This document shows, piece by piece, positions 1 to 12,119 of a DNA stretch of 64,000 nt (positions are counted from its first letter, which is position 1; each line of letters opens with the position of its first letter). Below the pieces are notes generated by a model. It did no database searches. It worked only from the letters and a program-made list of their open reading frames with translations, and was not told the origin of the DNA. Origin of the DNA: Myripristis murdjan (Eukaryota; Chordata; Actinopteri; Holocentriformes; Holocentridae). Made by a program: the position numbers and the translations under genes. The stretch is taken from assembly GCF_902150065.1 (NCBI RefSeq), contig NC_043993.1, positions 13,003,185 through 13,067,184 of the forward strand. The letters are read 5' to 3'.

Positions 1-116
1 TTGAAAACTGCAGTCCAAAACAAGCAACATCATTGAGAAAACCCTGGGGAGAGAACAAGGTGTACATCTAAAGAGCATTTCTTTAAAAAAAAATCTGTTG
101 AAGGAGTTCATATTAC

Positions 117-176
117 AGTGAGTGAGTGAGTGAATGAGTGAGTGAGTGAGCGAGTGAGACAGATAGAGAGAGAGAT
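117..176. repeat. Simple repeat (GAGT)n then GA-rich tract
   Basis: Imperfect tandem GAGT/GAGC units run into AGATAGAGAGAGAGA. This is a plain microsatellite. Confidence 0.9.
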
Positions 177-3100
177 CTTAAGATGAGGCAGGGAGGCCGA
201 CATGTTCACTGGAGTGCCATGTTTGTGCAAGCCTGTGTCTCTGAACTGTCATATTTCATCAAACTGAAGGGACAAGCAGCCAAGCTTGTCTGGTTATCGA
301 TAGCCTCCGACCTCTGAAAATAATCTTTATCTTGTGAGTCTATTTGCTTGCCATTTGACATCAGCTAGGTGGATCGGAAAGAGGCAGAAAAGGAATAGGC
401 CTAATCTAACCATGCATGTAATTGTTGTAGGCATAGAAAACAATGCAAAAGAACAATAAAGGTCAAACGAAAACGGCGAGTTAGCAGTGTTCTTTCTGTC
501 ATACCTTTTTTCATCACTGTCAGGAAATGTTGACTTCATGTAGTAGCCTGTGAGCTATTTAAGCAAGTAAATGTGAATTTTCTGCTTTTTTTTTTTTTTT
601 TTTTAAATAAAATTAACATCAACTTAAATGTTGGAGGCAGGTATGAATAGACTGGTCTGTAGTCTGTTGCTCCTCTGCTCCTTAAAATCCTGTGGGCTGG
701 TTGTAGTGTCTGGCATTCTGGGAAACAGTGTCATTTTCAGGTATAGGCTACAGCACGTCGAGAATGAAGTTAAGTTCTCAACTATTTTATAAAATGTTAT
801 GCCATCACCTTGCCAATGCATATGGTCTCAATATGGTCAGTATCAATGTATCAAAGAAAAAAGAAGAGAGAAGAGAAAAGAAAAAAGAAAAGAAAAGAAA
901 AGAAAGGGCACTGGTGACTCTTAGGGTGGCAGAGGACTGCTCGGAGATTATGGCAGCACAGCATGGAAGTACTAATCTCATCAAAACTGTGTCTAATAAG
1001 CCATAGAGAATGGTGATCGACCTATGAAGTCGGCATCTCTCTATGGCCCAGAGCCCATCGACCCTCTTAATTAAAGGTCTACATAATGATCACAGGAATT
1101 TTGGAGCCAAGGTCAAACAGGCAGAGCTGCAAAGAGCAAAGAGGAGGAGGGAGAGTGAAGGGCAGGGAGGCGTTGAAGGGTAAACCCATCTAAACTCAAA
1201 TTACCCACTTTTTTATGTGCAGAATACAGCTCAGTCACCTCTCTGGGGTGACATAAATCTTTCTGATCTAAATCATAGTAAATAGGTCTAGGCTATCACA
1301 GAGTCACATTGATGCACGTTAGGTTAAAAGAGGACAGAGTCCTATGGAAAATACAATTTATGTTTGTCTACATTGGTGAATGTTTGCATTATAATGATCA
1401 CCGACTGGAGGTCATAGTTTACCCACCTTTTAATTTACTGCAACATCTCTGGTGAGAGATCATGGATTCATGAAAGCAAGTGGCAGGAGTAAACATGGCA
1501 ACAGCAAACAGCTGGAATCAGTGTGATGTCACCTCTTTTTCACTTTACTGCAAATCGTGTTAAAATGGAGCAATCAAAGTGGTAATGACAATTCAGTGGG
1601 TCATTCAACACGTCGGTATTCGTGTGACATCTGGATTTTAATTGCAGTTGCTTAGAGAAGTCTGAATGTATTTGGATGATTAGCACCAAAGACATTGCTT
1701 CCATTCCAACCATGAGGGGAGATCAGATATGAAAACCCAGAGGGCAGTCTGCAGACTGAAAGAAATAATGTGCACAGATGCATGGGAATTTCAAAGCATC
1801 TGCTCTGGTAATTTAACATGTTACCATTTACTATAATGTAATCGCAGAGCTGTCAACACAACAAGCAAACAAACAAACAAAACAAAACAAATAACCTGCA
1901 AATTTATCAATTAATTTATACATACATAAAGACATAGGTTAGTTAGATAGATAGATAGATAGATAGATAGGTAGATATTTGGTTGTATAAGAAAAGAATA
2001 GCAGTGTGTGCCTTTTTCAGTATTTCATTATGTCAGCAGTTTAACAGCTGCCTTTACATAACATTGATGAACAAAATGTGAAACAATGTCACTTCTTATG
2101 TCAGGTGACTGTACACTGCCATGTTGTATATAGAGGATGGGCAAACAGGATTAATCAGCGGGACAGCAGTGTTCAAGCATCACAGTATGTTTGATGATTC
2201 ACCCTGACATTTGTATATGATGAACATTTAATGTATGTTCAGGAGGGATTCTTAAGTATTCATTTTCAACAATGTTCCATTGCTTTTTTTCCCCAGAGGT
2301 TTGGAGAGATATGGAGCGAAGATATCTAATGCAAAGACACAAACATACAAATGAACACATACACACATAGTGCATGTATGCAGCTGATGTGTGAGGGAGG
2401 GGAAAGGCCTACAGTAATCACAAGAGGCAAGTAAGAATAAAAACTAAGATGTCAGGACTGGATTGTAAAAATGGCTTAAGATGCGAACACCATTACAATT
2501 ATGGTAATAAGTGGATAACAATGTGTGATAATGGCCATAAAAGGTTGCGATGAGCAGTAATGTACTGTATATAATGGGCCACTGTAGACACTGTGCTAGC
2601 CGAAAAGCATCTCAAAGCCTGTCAGTGATATGGATCTTATGTGTGTGTACGTGTGCACTCGCGCGTGCATGTGTGTGTGTGTGTGTGTTCTAAAGAAAAT
2701 ATCAAGAAATTGTGTCAAAAAGACACCGGTGATATTGTGTATCACTTTACACAAGAAGGGAGATGAAAACAGGATGAATGCACATTTCCCATTTAAACCT
2801 TTTGTGTTCTTTTAGAGCTGACTGATTTAATCTTGAGTCGTGATTATGGTGAGTTTGGACTGTATGTCTTGCTTGGAAAAACCCTGCTTGGAAAAAAAGA
2901 GTAATCTGCCCAAAACTCATTTCTTCCTAAGATATAGGCTACACATACTTGGTGTTGGTCATGTACTGATAAGAATTCATTCATTGTCTTTTTTCATGTA
3001 TTTCAAACTTCATCTCCAGTCCCCCAGCTACATGTTGCTTATTTGCCTTTTCTAATACATTTCCTTGTTCCTCTTTCATTTTGCTTCTTCCTCCTCACAA

Positions 3101-4100
3101 ATATTTCTCAAAGACCTCTTTTCTGCCCTACATCCCCTCACACCTCTCTCTTTCTCACCCCCCTCTGCTTCATCCAGGTAAATGACTTTATCCAGTTGAG
3201 TGACTTTCTAAGGACGTAGGGACGGGGTTTAAGCTGAGCCCAGCAAAAAGGAAGAAAGAAAAAAAGAAGATAAAGAAAGGAGAGACAGAGAAAAGATTCA
3301 TTAGTGTTCTTTAGTCCAGGCACCAAATGTCCTTGCCTTATGCAAAGCTCTGACTCATCGTCTTCTTCTCTATATGCATGTCTAGCAGGCCACAGCCTGA
3401 CTGTACAGTCAAAGTATAATATATCATGACTTCAAAATATTGTTTTAGAGTTTTTCGCAACATTGCTGCTGATGTTACAAAATGTAGTTTTATCAGAGAA
3501 ACTTAACTGTAGGCAACTTTTTTATTTATTTATTTGTTTTTTTTTTTATAAATGCTTCATCTAGATAGCTGCGGAGTTACCCATTTCTATCAGTGGGAAC
3601 AGTTTCAGTATCAAGTGCTCCTTTCTTTGTTAGTGCCTAATGTTTGGCAATACATAGCATCATGGCCCATGAATCAATGATTTTGTGATATGATTACCTG
3701 GAGGCATGCATTGTCATCAGTCTCCATGTGTAGTGAAGCCACTAAGAACTCTTAAGTGCTAAAAGATGTCCCTCCCCTTTACCCTTAATGTCATCTTTCT
3801 CTCTTACTTAATGTTTTTCCTGTTTCTTAAAGACCCTCTTTCAGTTTAAAAGATTTCATTTTAAATTAACACTCCCTTTAATTGTCCCAGCATTCAGAAT
3901 TTCAACAAAGGCATGAGTGAATGCCAACAGAGTCACTGTGAAAATTCTTGCTTTTGTTGAGAGGTAACAAAGTACTGATTTGGGTCCGAAGTCTTCTGAA
4001 AAGGAGACACTACCTGCAGACTGATCATGACTGGTAAAGTTAGGATCACTCTGTTATGATCAGCCTTATTACTATTAAACGCTATGCACTACTGGTGTCA
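177..4100. other. Non-coding stretch without a recognised gene
   Basis: I see no open frame with family features here. It holds a poly-T run (about 587-604), a purine-rich GAAAA tract (856-905), a TAGA microsatellite (about 1,944-1,972) and a GT-rich tract (about 2,638-2,688). A stretch near 1,040-1,160 looks unusually complex and contains CTTAATTAAAG, but no second copy was found in the window. Confidence 0.6.
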
Positions 4101-4107
4101 CGAGCTC

Positions 4108-4376
4108 TACAGTGAGGCGGCATGACTCAGGAAGTAGAACAGTTGTCTGATAATCAGAGGGTTTCTAGTTTGATCCCCAGCTCCTCCAGAGAGTGTGCTG
4201 AAGTGTCTTTAAGCAAGACACTGAACCCCTAACAGTGCCTGATGCACAGCTTGGCATATTGCATGGTAGCCTCTGCCATCTGTGTGCGAATGGGTAAATA
4301 TGAGGTAAACATTGTAAAGCACTTTGAGTGGTTGGTAGACTAGAAAAGCACTATAAAAATGCTGTACATTTATTGA
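4108..4376 (+). repeat. tRNA-derived SINE
   Basis: The head has a tRNA-like promoter arrangement (a GGCATGACTCAGGAAGTAGAAC A-box-like part, then a TTTGATCCCC B-box-like part). The body and tail carry the phrases common to an abundant fish SINE: AAGCAAGACACTGAACCCC, then a CACTTTGAGTGGTTGGTAGACTAG-like segment ending in AAAGCACTATAAAAATGC. The B box is degenerate and there is no cloverleaf, so this is a SINE and not a working tRNA gene. Family name not assigned. Confidence 0.8.
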
Positions 4377-4551
4377 TACTTGTTTCTCTCTCTAATCACA
4401 GAAAAGGGACTAATTATTTCAGAAATGGTAACCAGTGGTGTGAAAAAAGGGGGTCAGTGTTGGACATTTAGTGGTGTATATGGGCCAAGACTACAGGCTT
4501 TTCCCACACATTTTTTATGTTTGAGAGGAAGTTCATTATTTAACAGTGAGG

Positions 4552-4920
4552 AGGTTCGCTTTGAATTTAATGGAAGCTTCTCAAGAGCAGTGCTAATGGC
4601 TCATTATTATCAGTCAGCACTCTGGCCCATTTCCCTCCAGTTTTAGGTGTCAGAGCACAGGGCTTCTTAATAGAGGCAGATGAGATTAATTAGGCTGAAG
4701 TTCAAACAGTAAATGTTTGTTTGTTGCAAGGTTATTAACAAGCATCCCCTGGTGATGACATCACAAAGGCCGCTGATTAGAAAGGCTCCCAAGTGTCAAA
4801 GAACCAGGGGAGAATCCTTTTGTCTGCTGTCCCCACGCCCTGTTTGATCATAAATGCACCCGCAGGGATTATTATGCATTAGGCACAGCCCTGTATTATG
4901 CTGTTCAGTGACTTTATGCA
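4552..4920 (+). promoter_or_regulatory. Conserved non-coding element, copy A (candidate OR regulatory element)
   Basis: About 370 bp that aligns by eye along its whole length with 30,966-31,327, and over its right two thirds with the reverse complement of 25,232-25,468. Shared landmarks are CCCATTTCCCTCCAG, TTCTTAATAGAGGCAGATGA, ATTAATTAG (4,685-4,693) and the core TCCCCTGGTGATGACATCAC (4,745-4,764). No frame is conserved. ATTAAT sites suit homeodomain proteins; CCCCTGGTGA is close to an O/E (Ebf) site; TGATGACATCA is CRE/AP-1-like. It lies about 2 kb upstream of the OR pseudogene. A regulatory role is inferred from conservation and position. Confidence 0.6.
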
Positions 4921-4925
4921 TCCAA

Positions 4926-5418
4926 AGTTTACAAAAAAACATTTTTTAAACTTCTACAGAGTCTTGTGAAAGTGTCACTGTTATATACATTTCAGGCACG
5001 ATGGAATAATTGCTTTGTATCAATATCTGTGATGTTCCTGCTACCAAGCTTGAATGCAACAATCAAGTCAATCAATATTTCCATCATGTATGGTCCTACT
5101 GATGAACCTTGGGAACCAATGTGTTTAAGTCTGACACTGTGAACCTTCAACTGCCCTCTAATCACTAAAGTCATGTGGGTCTCGACATGGATCAAGTCTG
5201 GTTCCCGAGAGAACAACTGCAACCCCTGACATGGATTTGATTTATTCAGAACTGTGGATGAACACAAGTGGCTGGTCGATCGGCCTTTGACCAGGTGAAG
5301 AAACTCTTTCCTAACAAGCTGCTCAGGTGTCTCAGATTTACACTCTAATTAAGCTTGCTGACTTATAAGTCAAATCCTAAGGAGAGACAGTGAAAGATGG
5401 ATGCAATGAGCTAATGAG

Positions 5419-5492
<74 letters not shown>

Positions 5493-6880
5493 CGAGCGAG
5501 AGAGAGAGAGAGAATACTGACCCTTGCCTCTGACTGGAGGTCAAACATTAATTCCTCCAATTTCACACGCTAATTTCAATCAGGTTTTTGCAGTGAGAGC
5601 ACAGGTGCTTATTTTGGATAAGCTAAATTGGAATGACAAGAATCATAAACATCCTTTCTATACCAAGGTGGTGGGGTGGGAGGGGTAGACTGAAAAGGCT
5701 AGGTTACACTAATGCTCATCATGAAACCGAGGCCCCATAATATGACAAAATGTGATTCTCTCAGAGCTCAGAAATCACAGGTGGTGCAGGCCTTGCTAAG
5801 ACTGACTGCGTATGCCTGCCTCTCTGCATCTCAAAGTTGTCCACCAGCTTATAATGACACCTTCACCAACACTTCACAGCAGGTTCTGAGTTGCTGTCCA
5901 TGGCCCTAAATGCCTCACTTAATGAGAGGAATTTGAGTCTTTTCCAAGCTGTGCTGTACTGTCAAGGACAAGTAGAAGATGTTCCAACAATCACTTCATC
6001 ATTATTTGACAGAATTATTAGACGCCTTGGGTGCACACTTAACAGAGACTAATTCTGCCAGTTTCTGCCATGAATTTGAATCATGTACTATCCAAATATT
6101 TATTTATCTTAATTAGAAGCCTGGATTAGAAACCTGCATGCTTCAGTGGAAATTGGCTATAGATGCAGGTGGGCATCTTTGGATGCTTGGAGATGGAATC
6201 ATATTAAATCACACTCAGAGAACAACTTAGTTCTAAACATAGCAAAAGGTGAGCAAAATTCACTTTCCATTAAGATGCTTTAACTGTTGAAATTTTTGTC
6301 TCAGTACTCATCTAGAAAGTCCTGTGGCCTGTTATATGTAAGATGTTCATAGAACATAGAAAAGCATCACTATGACATTTAAGCTGCTTTCTCTCCTCTT
6401 TACATTTAATCTGATAGTTCAGATTCTTACCAATATAGTGGTATTTACTCCCCAATGTGAGTGTAAGTGTAATACATGTGCCAAGTTTGGTCCATTAACT
6501 TATAGCTTCACCAGGAGTGCACTGTTTCAAAATGAAAGAAGAAGAAATAGACCAGAAAACAACATGATTTTGAGCAGCAATACAAAGCTGAAAAAATGTT
6601 TTCAATGATGCATAAGCACAGTAGTAGTGCTACGGCAGAAACTACTTCCGCCATTTTGGAAACCAGGGGGTGGAAAAGAGTTTTCAAAGTGAAACCAAGA
6701 AAAACATGGGCTGCTGTGCATTCTTTGAAACAGTTTTCCAGCTTTGTGTTTCCACTCAAAATTGTGTTGTTTCTTTAATAGATTTTACTCACGGTGGGTC
6801 GGACACAGGCTGTGGAGTTCAGCTATGTCTTTTTTCAGGTTTGTTGTTAATGGCTCATTTCTCATGCGTCCCCCATGCTT
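4926..6880. other. Non-coding stretch upstream of OR pseudogene
   Basis: No gene recognised. Scattered short matches to the region upstream of the 33 kb OR gene are visible in the same order: GTCAAACATTAA (near 5,542; cf. about 32,252) and TCTTAATTAGAAGCC (6,107-6,121; cf. 32,788-32,802). These suggest that the stretch is the diverged 5' flank of the pseudo-OR. Confidence 0.5.
5420..5513. repeat. (GT)n followed by (GA)n microsatellite
   Basis: A run of GT dinucleotides passes directly into GA-rich repeats (5,456-5,513), giving a compound microsatellite with a pure purine strand on the right. Confidence 0.95.
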
Positions 6881-6884
6881 ATTA

Positions 6885-7195
6885 GATTTGAAATGCTACG
6901 CTTCATCAACATGTACTTCATCTGATCAAGGCAACTGCCTATAACCACCATTTACACGCTCTAATTTTGTGTCTGTTGCCAACCATGGAGTGATTGATTT
7001 GATCCTAAAACACCTGCACTATACCCAGCATGAAGGCATGAAGGCATTTCTTATTAAAGATAACATTGTGCCATTCAATTTTCATTGGGTATAAATGTTT
7101 TTCTCCTATGCTTCTGTGTTATTCAGATTTTATGCACTTGCAATACTTGCCTATGACAAGTTTATCACAACAAGTTTCTGCCTCAGCACAGTGCC
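6885..7195 (+). pseudogene. Olfactory receptor pseudogene, fragment
   Basis: Readable pieces match the OR at 33,100-34,053. ACGCTTCATCAACATGTACT (6,899-6,918) corresponds to its TM1 entry. From about 6,976 one frame reads VANHGVIDL, then after a small shift FLIKDNIVPFNF, and later FYALAILAYDK, against VANLAVIDLF, FIVKDNFVPFNL and FALAILAYDR in the intact gene. The frame is broken by a TAA right after the HWV residues (near 7,090) and by small indels, and nothing resembling TM4-TM7 follows. This is a decayed paralogue covering roughly TM1-TM3. Its position about 2 kb downstream of copy A of the conserved element mirrors the intact gene. Confidence 0.8.
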
Positions 7196-7199
7196 AAGG

Positions 7200-8263
7200 A
7201 TGGTCTTCAGTCAGGCTGACTGAAGACCATATATATATATGTGTGTATATGTGGACTCAGCTACATAAAGGTTGACAGCACTGGCCACCAGACTACAGAG
7301 AAACACCAGGGAAGCAGAGGCCAAAGGAATACTCCATCCAGAGTCTACTACTACCTGCAGTGCAGACCTCATCCACCACAAGCTGAAACTGGACAGCACT
7401 GTAAGAGCACATGGGGCCAAGAGTCATCACACACCACCAAACCTCAGTGGCTAATAGGAGCCAATTACACTTGAAGAACAGATGACACATGGTCCTCTGT
7501 TTAAGGGATATCTGAGCTCTCTAACCAACATCATGACTTTCCCCTCAGCAGTACATTCCTAATGACATCACAATGTCATTACGCTATAGGACATATTTGT
7601 TCAAAGGACAGTACAGTGACAATGCTTTTGTGGTGACAATTGTACATATATAATTGTATCTACCTCCCAGCTATCATTTTACTCATTGTGATTTTTTTGA
7701 GTAAATATGGATTAATTTCAAACACATACCATTGAGTTCTATATGTGACAGTGTATTAGGGCCATTGTAAGGAGAAAAAAACAATTACATAGCCAGAGAG
7801 GTTGTGGGAGGGGTATAGATTAAATTTGTAAATTTACAAGAAAAAAACTCATTCTGGGATTAAAGTTTATGAGAAAAAATAGTGATTTTAGCCGAGAATC
7901 ACAATATAATCACAAGCATCCAGATTTCGAAGAGACATTGCTGTGACTTGAGTTTTTCTGTTTTTTCATAAATTTGTGAGTTTTTTCCTCATACATTCAT
8001 AACTTTAATCTTGGAATGTGGAATAAGCATCTAATCTATCAGTGAATTGTGGTGAGAGCCATGTAGACTCAGTCATCATGCTTATTTCTTTTGCTTGCTT
8101 TTTTTGTCTGTTGAGTCTAAAGGGTCGACCCTGGCAAACTCTGCATAGTGCACTTTTATCATATAGCAGTACAGCACCATTGGACGTTATTTACATTGTC
8201 ATTTGTCATACATCATATGTTTATGTGCTCAGTATTTACACGTCTATCTTTGGCTGATTTTTG
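7200..8263. other. Non-coding stretch
   Basis: A short TA/TG repeat lies near 7,229-7,251. Several overlapping short frames on both strands at 7,211-7,490 show no recognisable family. The remainder is AT-rich with no feature I can support. Confidence 0.5.
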
Positions 8264-8271
8264 CTTATGAG

Positions 8272-9733
8272 CATGGGTGGACTGGCCATCGGGCACACCG
8301 GGCATTTGCTCAGTGGGCCGATGTGCTACGTGGGCCGACAGTCCCCCGACACTTTTTTTTTTTTTTTTTTTTAATTATTATTTAAATAGCTGACCTGCCC
8401 ATACAACCAGTAGATCAGCGGCCCGATTGACACTGGGCTGGCCCAATCACATTGCTAAACAACCCCTTTTGCGTAGTTTGGTCCCGCCTGCATAATGATT
8501 TTGGCAAATAAAGTCATTGCAAGAGTTTGTTTACTAACCACCGGGCCTTGAGACACGCTGCTCTGCGGCCCATAGGTTATTTTTCTTCACTGACACGGGG
8601 CTGGCCCAATCATATCACGAGCCTTTGGCTCGGTGCGCCAGTGTGGAGTGCAACGTGGGTCAAACGTTATCTCATAGGATCTACTGAGATGGAGAGAAAA
8701 CGCAAAGGTGGTGCAGAGAAACTGCGAGAGAAAAAAAGCGGCTGTCAATTTTCAAACCGATCGGACCAGTGTGAGCCCAAAAATGTGAGCCCAAACTCTG
8801 CAAAACAGACATAATCCCCGATCGCAGAGCAGATAGTGTCTCCGTCTGCCATGCTGGAGTTCAGGGGTTCAATTCCCCAAGACAAGAGTGCACTTTTACT
8901 TTATTACCTCACTTTGTTGTTAACCATGACAGTGAAGTGATTCTTATTATTCTGCCTGTAATTGGCTAGATGACACACACAGTGGCATTTAGGGTTTCTG
9001 TAATTTTCATTTCTGTACTCTTTGTGAATTTGTTTTGTAACCCAGGTGCTAAATTATTATTATCATTATTATTATTGTTATTATTATTTTGCCTTTTTTT
9101 TTTTTTTTTTGCCTTTTTTAATGCCTTGTTCTAACTTTATGGGTAGATATATATACCAATCGAATCAGATTCAGATTTAAACAAGGATTTGTGTGGTATA
9201 CTTTGTCACCAAGACCTTCCTATGTGCAGTCTGGGCTCATTCTCCATTCATGCTGATAGGCACCTGTACTTACTAATCTGAAGTAGATGCCAAAAAGGCG
9301 TTGGCCAGTTGTGGCCTGTTCAATAAAATAAAAAAGTTAAATTCCAATTCATTTATTGTATTTTATTGTTCCACTATAGTACTATAGGCCAGTATGACTG
9401 GGGCAGCCAAGTAATTTGACATATTTGAACAATTTTTTAAAAAATAACGTAATAGTTGATTTTCCTGGTAATTAATTACTTTGACAACGATGTAACTCAG
9501 TTACTTTTTAGTAGAAGTAACTAGTAACTATAATTAATTACTTTTTCAAAGTAACGTTCCCAACACTGCTGATGACAGCTAACTAATTACATGGCATTAT
9601 GGCTTTAAAGAGTTGTACAGTTGGTATACACATTTAAGAGAGCAAAAAGACCGGAAAGGTGTGCGTGATCGAATGTGGTGGGCCGGTCTGGTCCAAAATG
9701 CCCGGGCCGTTTTTTTGTCCCAGTCCGCCCCTG
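8272..9733. mobile_element. hAT DNA transposon, non-autonomous, with 8-bp target duplication
   Basis: Terminal inverted repeats CATGGGTGGACTGG (left) and CAGGGGCGGACTGG (right end, reverse strand) are bounded by a perfect 8-bp direct repeat CTTATGAG at 8,264-8,271 and 9,734-9,741. Inside, on the plus strand near 8,690-8,760, a short frame reads MERKRKGGAEKLREKK, which resembles the first residues of hAT transposases of the zinc-finger-MYM-like type. The rest of the transposase is missing, so this is an internally deleted copy. A different MITE end is nested near 9,440-9,569. Confidence 0.85.
9440..9569 (-). mobile_element. Nested MITE fragment (CAGTGTTGGGAACGTTACTTT end)
   Basis: Read on the minus strand, the stretch starts CAGTGTTGGGAACGTTACTT and continues with TAATTAATTATAGTTACTAG. 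This is a repeat end seen very often in fish genomes. Only one end is clear; the other merges into the surrounding hAT element. Confidence 0.55.
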
Positions 9734-10019
9734 CTTATGAGCATTAATGTTTATCAAAAAAACACTTCATAGAGTATTTTAAATGTGTCACATTTTGTGT
9801 GCACACATGTTGCAGCAGAATGGAACCAGACAGATTCCAGCGGTAGAATCCCAGTGCAGTTCCAGTGGTAACTGGATGCAGTTTCAGTGTACTAGAACTC
9901 TGCTTGACAAATTGTGACCTCAGATTTCCAATACACCTCATAATAGTTTGATGTTTGGTTGTTTGTTTGTTTGTTTATTCAAAAATGAGTTTTCCCGATA
10001 CGAACAGGTCCTCATAGGC

Positions 10020-10449
10020 TTAACCCTGCTGTTATATTCAAATTTACTAACATTTTTTTTTATTACCCTTGGGGTCAGTTTGACCCCAGCAATTTCAACC
10101 TCCAGAAAATTATTCTAATAAAAAAAATGTTACCCAAGTTTATGAGTCAGGCACTTCATGTTTCTTGCTGACCACCTAAATAGCCCTTTAAATAAAACAT
10201 AACCTCCCCACACAGACACCTTATTCAAATAAGGATAAATAGAAATCCTTTGAAAATAGAATCCACTGAAACACTGATGGGTACAAAATGTGTCCATAAC
10301 ATCATGTTAATTTCATGTTTACACAGTTTTACGCATTAAATTAGAAAAAGTCATGAAATATGAAGCAAAACAGTGATATTAATGATGTATTTAGAGATGA
10401 TAAACATTGAATTTGGTCAAAATGACCCCAATTACAAAAGGAGGGTTAA
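10020..10449. mobile_element. TTAA-flanked MITE (piggyBac-like)
   Basis: The element (10,024-10,445) has inverted ends CCCTGCTGTT and CCCTCCTTTT (reverse strand) and is bounded on both sides by TTAA (10,020-10,023 and 10,446-10,449), the target duplication of piggyBac-type elements. It contains GGGGTCAGTTTGACCCC, a short palindrome, and the related TGGTCAAAATGACCCC near the other end. No transposase frame. Confidence 0.7.
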
Positions 10450-11830
10450 TATCTTTTTGCCCATATAAACACTTCTTTTGTGATTAAAAAAATAATGGTA
10501 ACACATTTTGAAATGTAGAATATTTAAGGTCATGGGTAATTTGATTATTTTCACAAATGATATTTGCACCCACCACTGTGCCCCTGCATTCTAAATAGCT
10601 GGTACTCATTTCCAGGTAGTTACCAACACAGTGGTAAATACTGAGATTACAGTTTGAACATTGCTTCTCTGGAGAGTAAATTATTTTCTCATTTTCTGGT
10701 GTAAAACTGGCAAATGCAGACCACTGTGGTGTGACCTTAATTACAGTACCTCCAGACCATATTTTAAAACATGATTATTTTCCTGACTCTAAACCAAACA
10801 ATTTTAAGTCATGATTGGAAACTAACGTCAGGTGTCTTAGAGCAATCATTCAGTCTTAGTCTTTGGAAATGCGGGCTTGCGTTCAGTGTTCATTAACATC
10901 CCATTCCCATTAATCACCCCACCATCTACTGTAGCTCTGCTAATTAGCTGCCAGTGAGTCCCGGCCGTTTGAGCAATTTGTGGGGGTGATGGGCAGCTTC
11001 TCATTTAAACAGCAGTGGAAAAAAATGCAGTTTCAGCAGTTTGAATATTTCATGCTGTCCTTCACTGGAGAGAGGCTGCTGATCCTCTGACCGGCCATGA
11101 CATTGGCCTGTTACCTCAGAGGCAACAGCAGCTGCTCTGACAACCTGCCTGTCATCTTCCTGAGTATTCAAAGTGCTCTTCCCCCAACAACAGCACTGTG
11201 TTACTTTCAGGTCAACTGTTAACAACATCCCTGAATTTTCAACATACAGCTATAGCAGGTGCCATTACAGCTCACCAGTGTTCCTGATTTTTTTAGAATT
11301 CTAGCTTGGTTTTGAAAAAAGGGAGTAGATGAGCGAAAGTTATTGAAATGATCTAGTGAACACCTCCTGTTACAAATATTTCAATTAATTAGACTCAAAA
11401 CAACTGTAGAAATTGTGTAGTAAATTCTGGTTTCCTATAGCCTGTACCCTCCATACTGGCTTTCAGCACTGACCTGTACTCACTTACCCAACACTTACAC
11501 TAGAAAAGCACCTGTGCGTAGGCTTACAACAACCGTGCATTGTCTCACACAATAATATCCACATTAAAAATGTATTTAACAACAATAAGCTAATGGGACA
11601 GCTCCTCTGACTCATCACCTCATCATCAATAACAGTGAGTCCATGTACAATACAGAAAAGACCCACCTCTCATACCACTAACCACCTGCAGCTCGGGAAA
11701 TGAGGAACCTGCCTGCCTCCAGGACTCACAAATGGGATATGAATAATTCCTGCCTGATCAAATGAGCCCAGCGGGCCAAAGAACAGTATTTTCACTGAAA
11801 CAGTGATTGAAAGTATGGCTTCATGTCTGC
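10450..11830. other. Non-coding stretch
   Basis: No gene recognised. The part at about 10,860-11,000 (CATTAACATCCCATTCCCAT, then GCTAATTAGCTGCCAG) and the part at 11,690-11,780 are complex, non-repetitive sequence that might be conserved non-coding DNA, but I see no second copy to support it. Confidence 0.4.
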
Positions 11831-11834
11831 AGAA

Positions 11835-12115
11835 CAATCTGGTACAACTTCACCCCCTCCTGTTCAAGATACAAGCTCCAGCATGTTGCCTGCACTGCTG
11901 AGCATGCCACTGGCTGTCAGCTGCCATCCATCCAGGAGCTGCCTGACACCAGGGTGAAGTAAAGGGCATGAGGATTAATTCTGACTTTGCCCACCCTGGC
12001 AACCCCAACCAACATTTTTCCTCTGGGACATGGTACTCGTTAATAACACTACTATACCATTACCACCAGTGAGACTCTCATCTCTCATCTCAACAGCCCT
12101 CGCCAAAGAACTATC
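11835..12115 (+). mobile_element. Decayed LINE fragment (C-terminal ORF2 region)
   Basis: Broken plus-strand reading gives phrases such as CQLPSIQELPDTRVK followed by DPSHP-like residues and a FPLG stretch. This is the usual end of ORF2 in fish LINEs (the tail that reads like LPSIQDIYTSRVRRRA...DPSHP...LPSGRR). Frames are interrupted and no upstream RT core is present. Confidence 0.4.
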
Positions 12116-12119
12116 ATCC

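Noticed and set aside
4108-4376. tRNA gene
   Set aside because: Same reason: degenerate B box and a long SINE body.
5420-5513. CRISPR-like or satellite array
   Set aside because: Dinucleotide microsatellite only; no spacer structure anywhere in the window.
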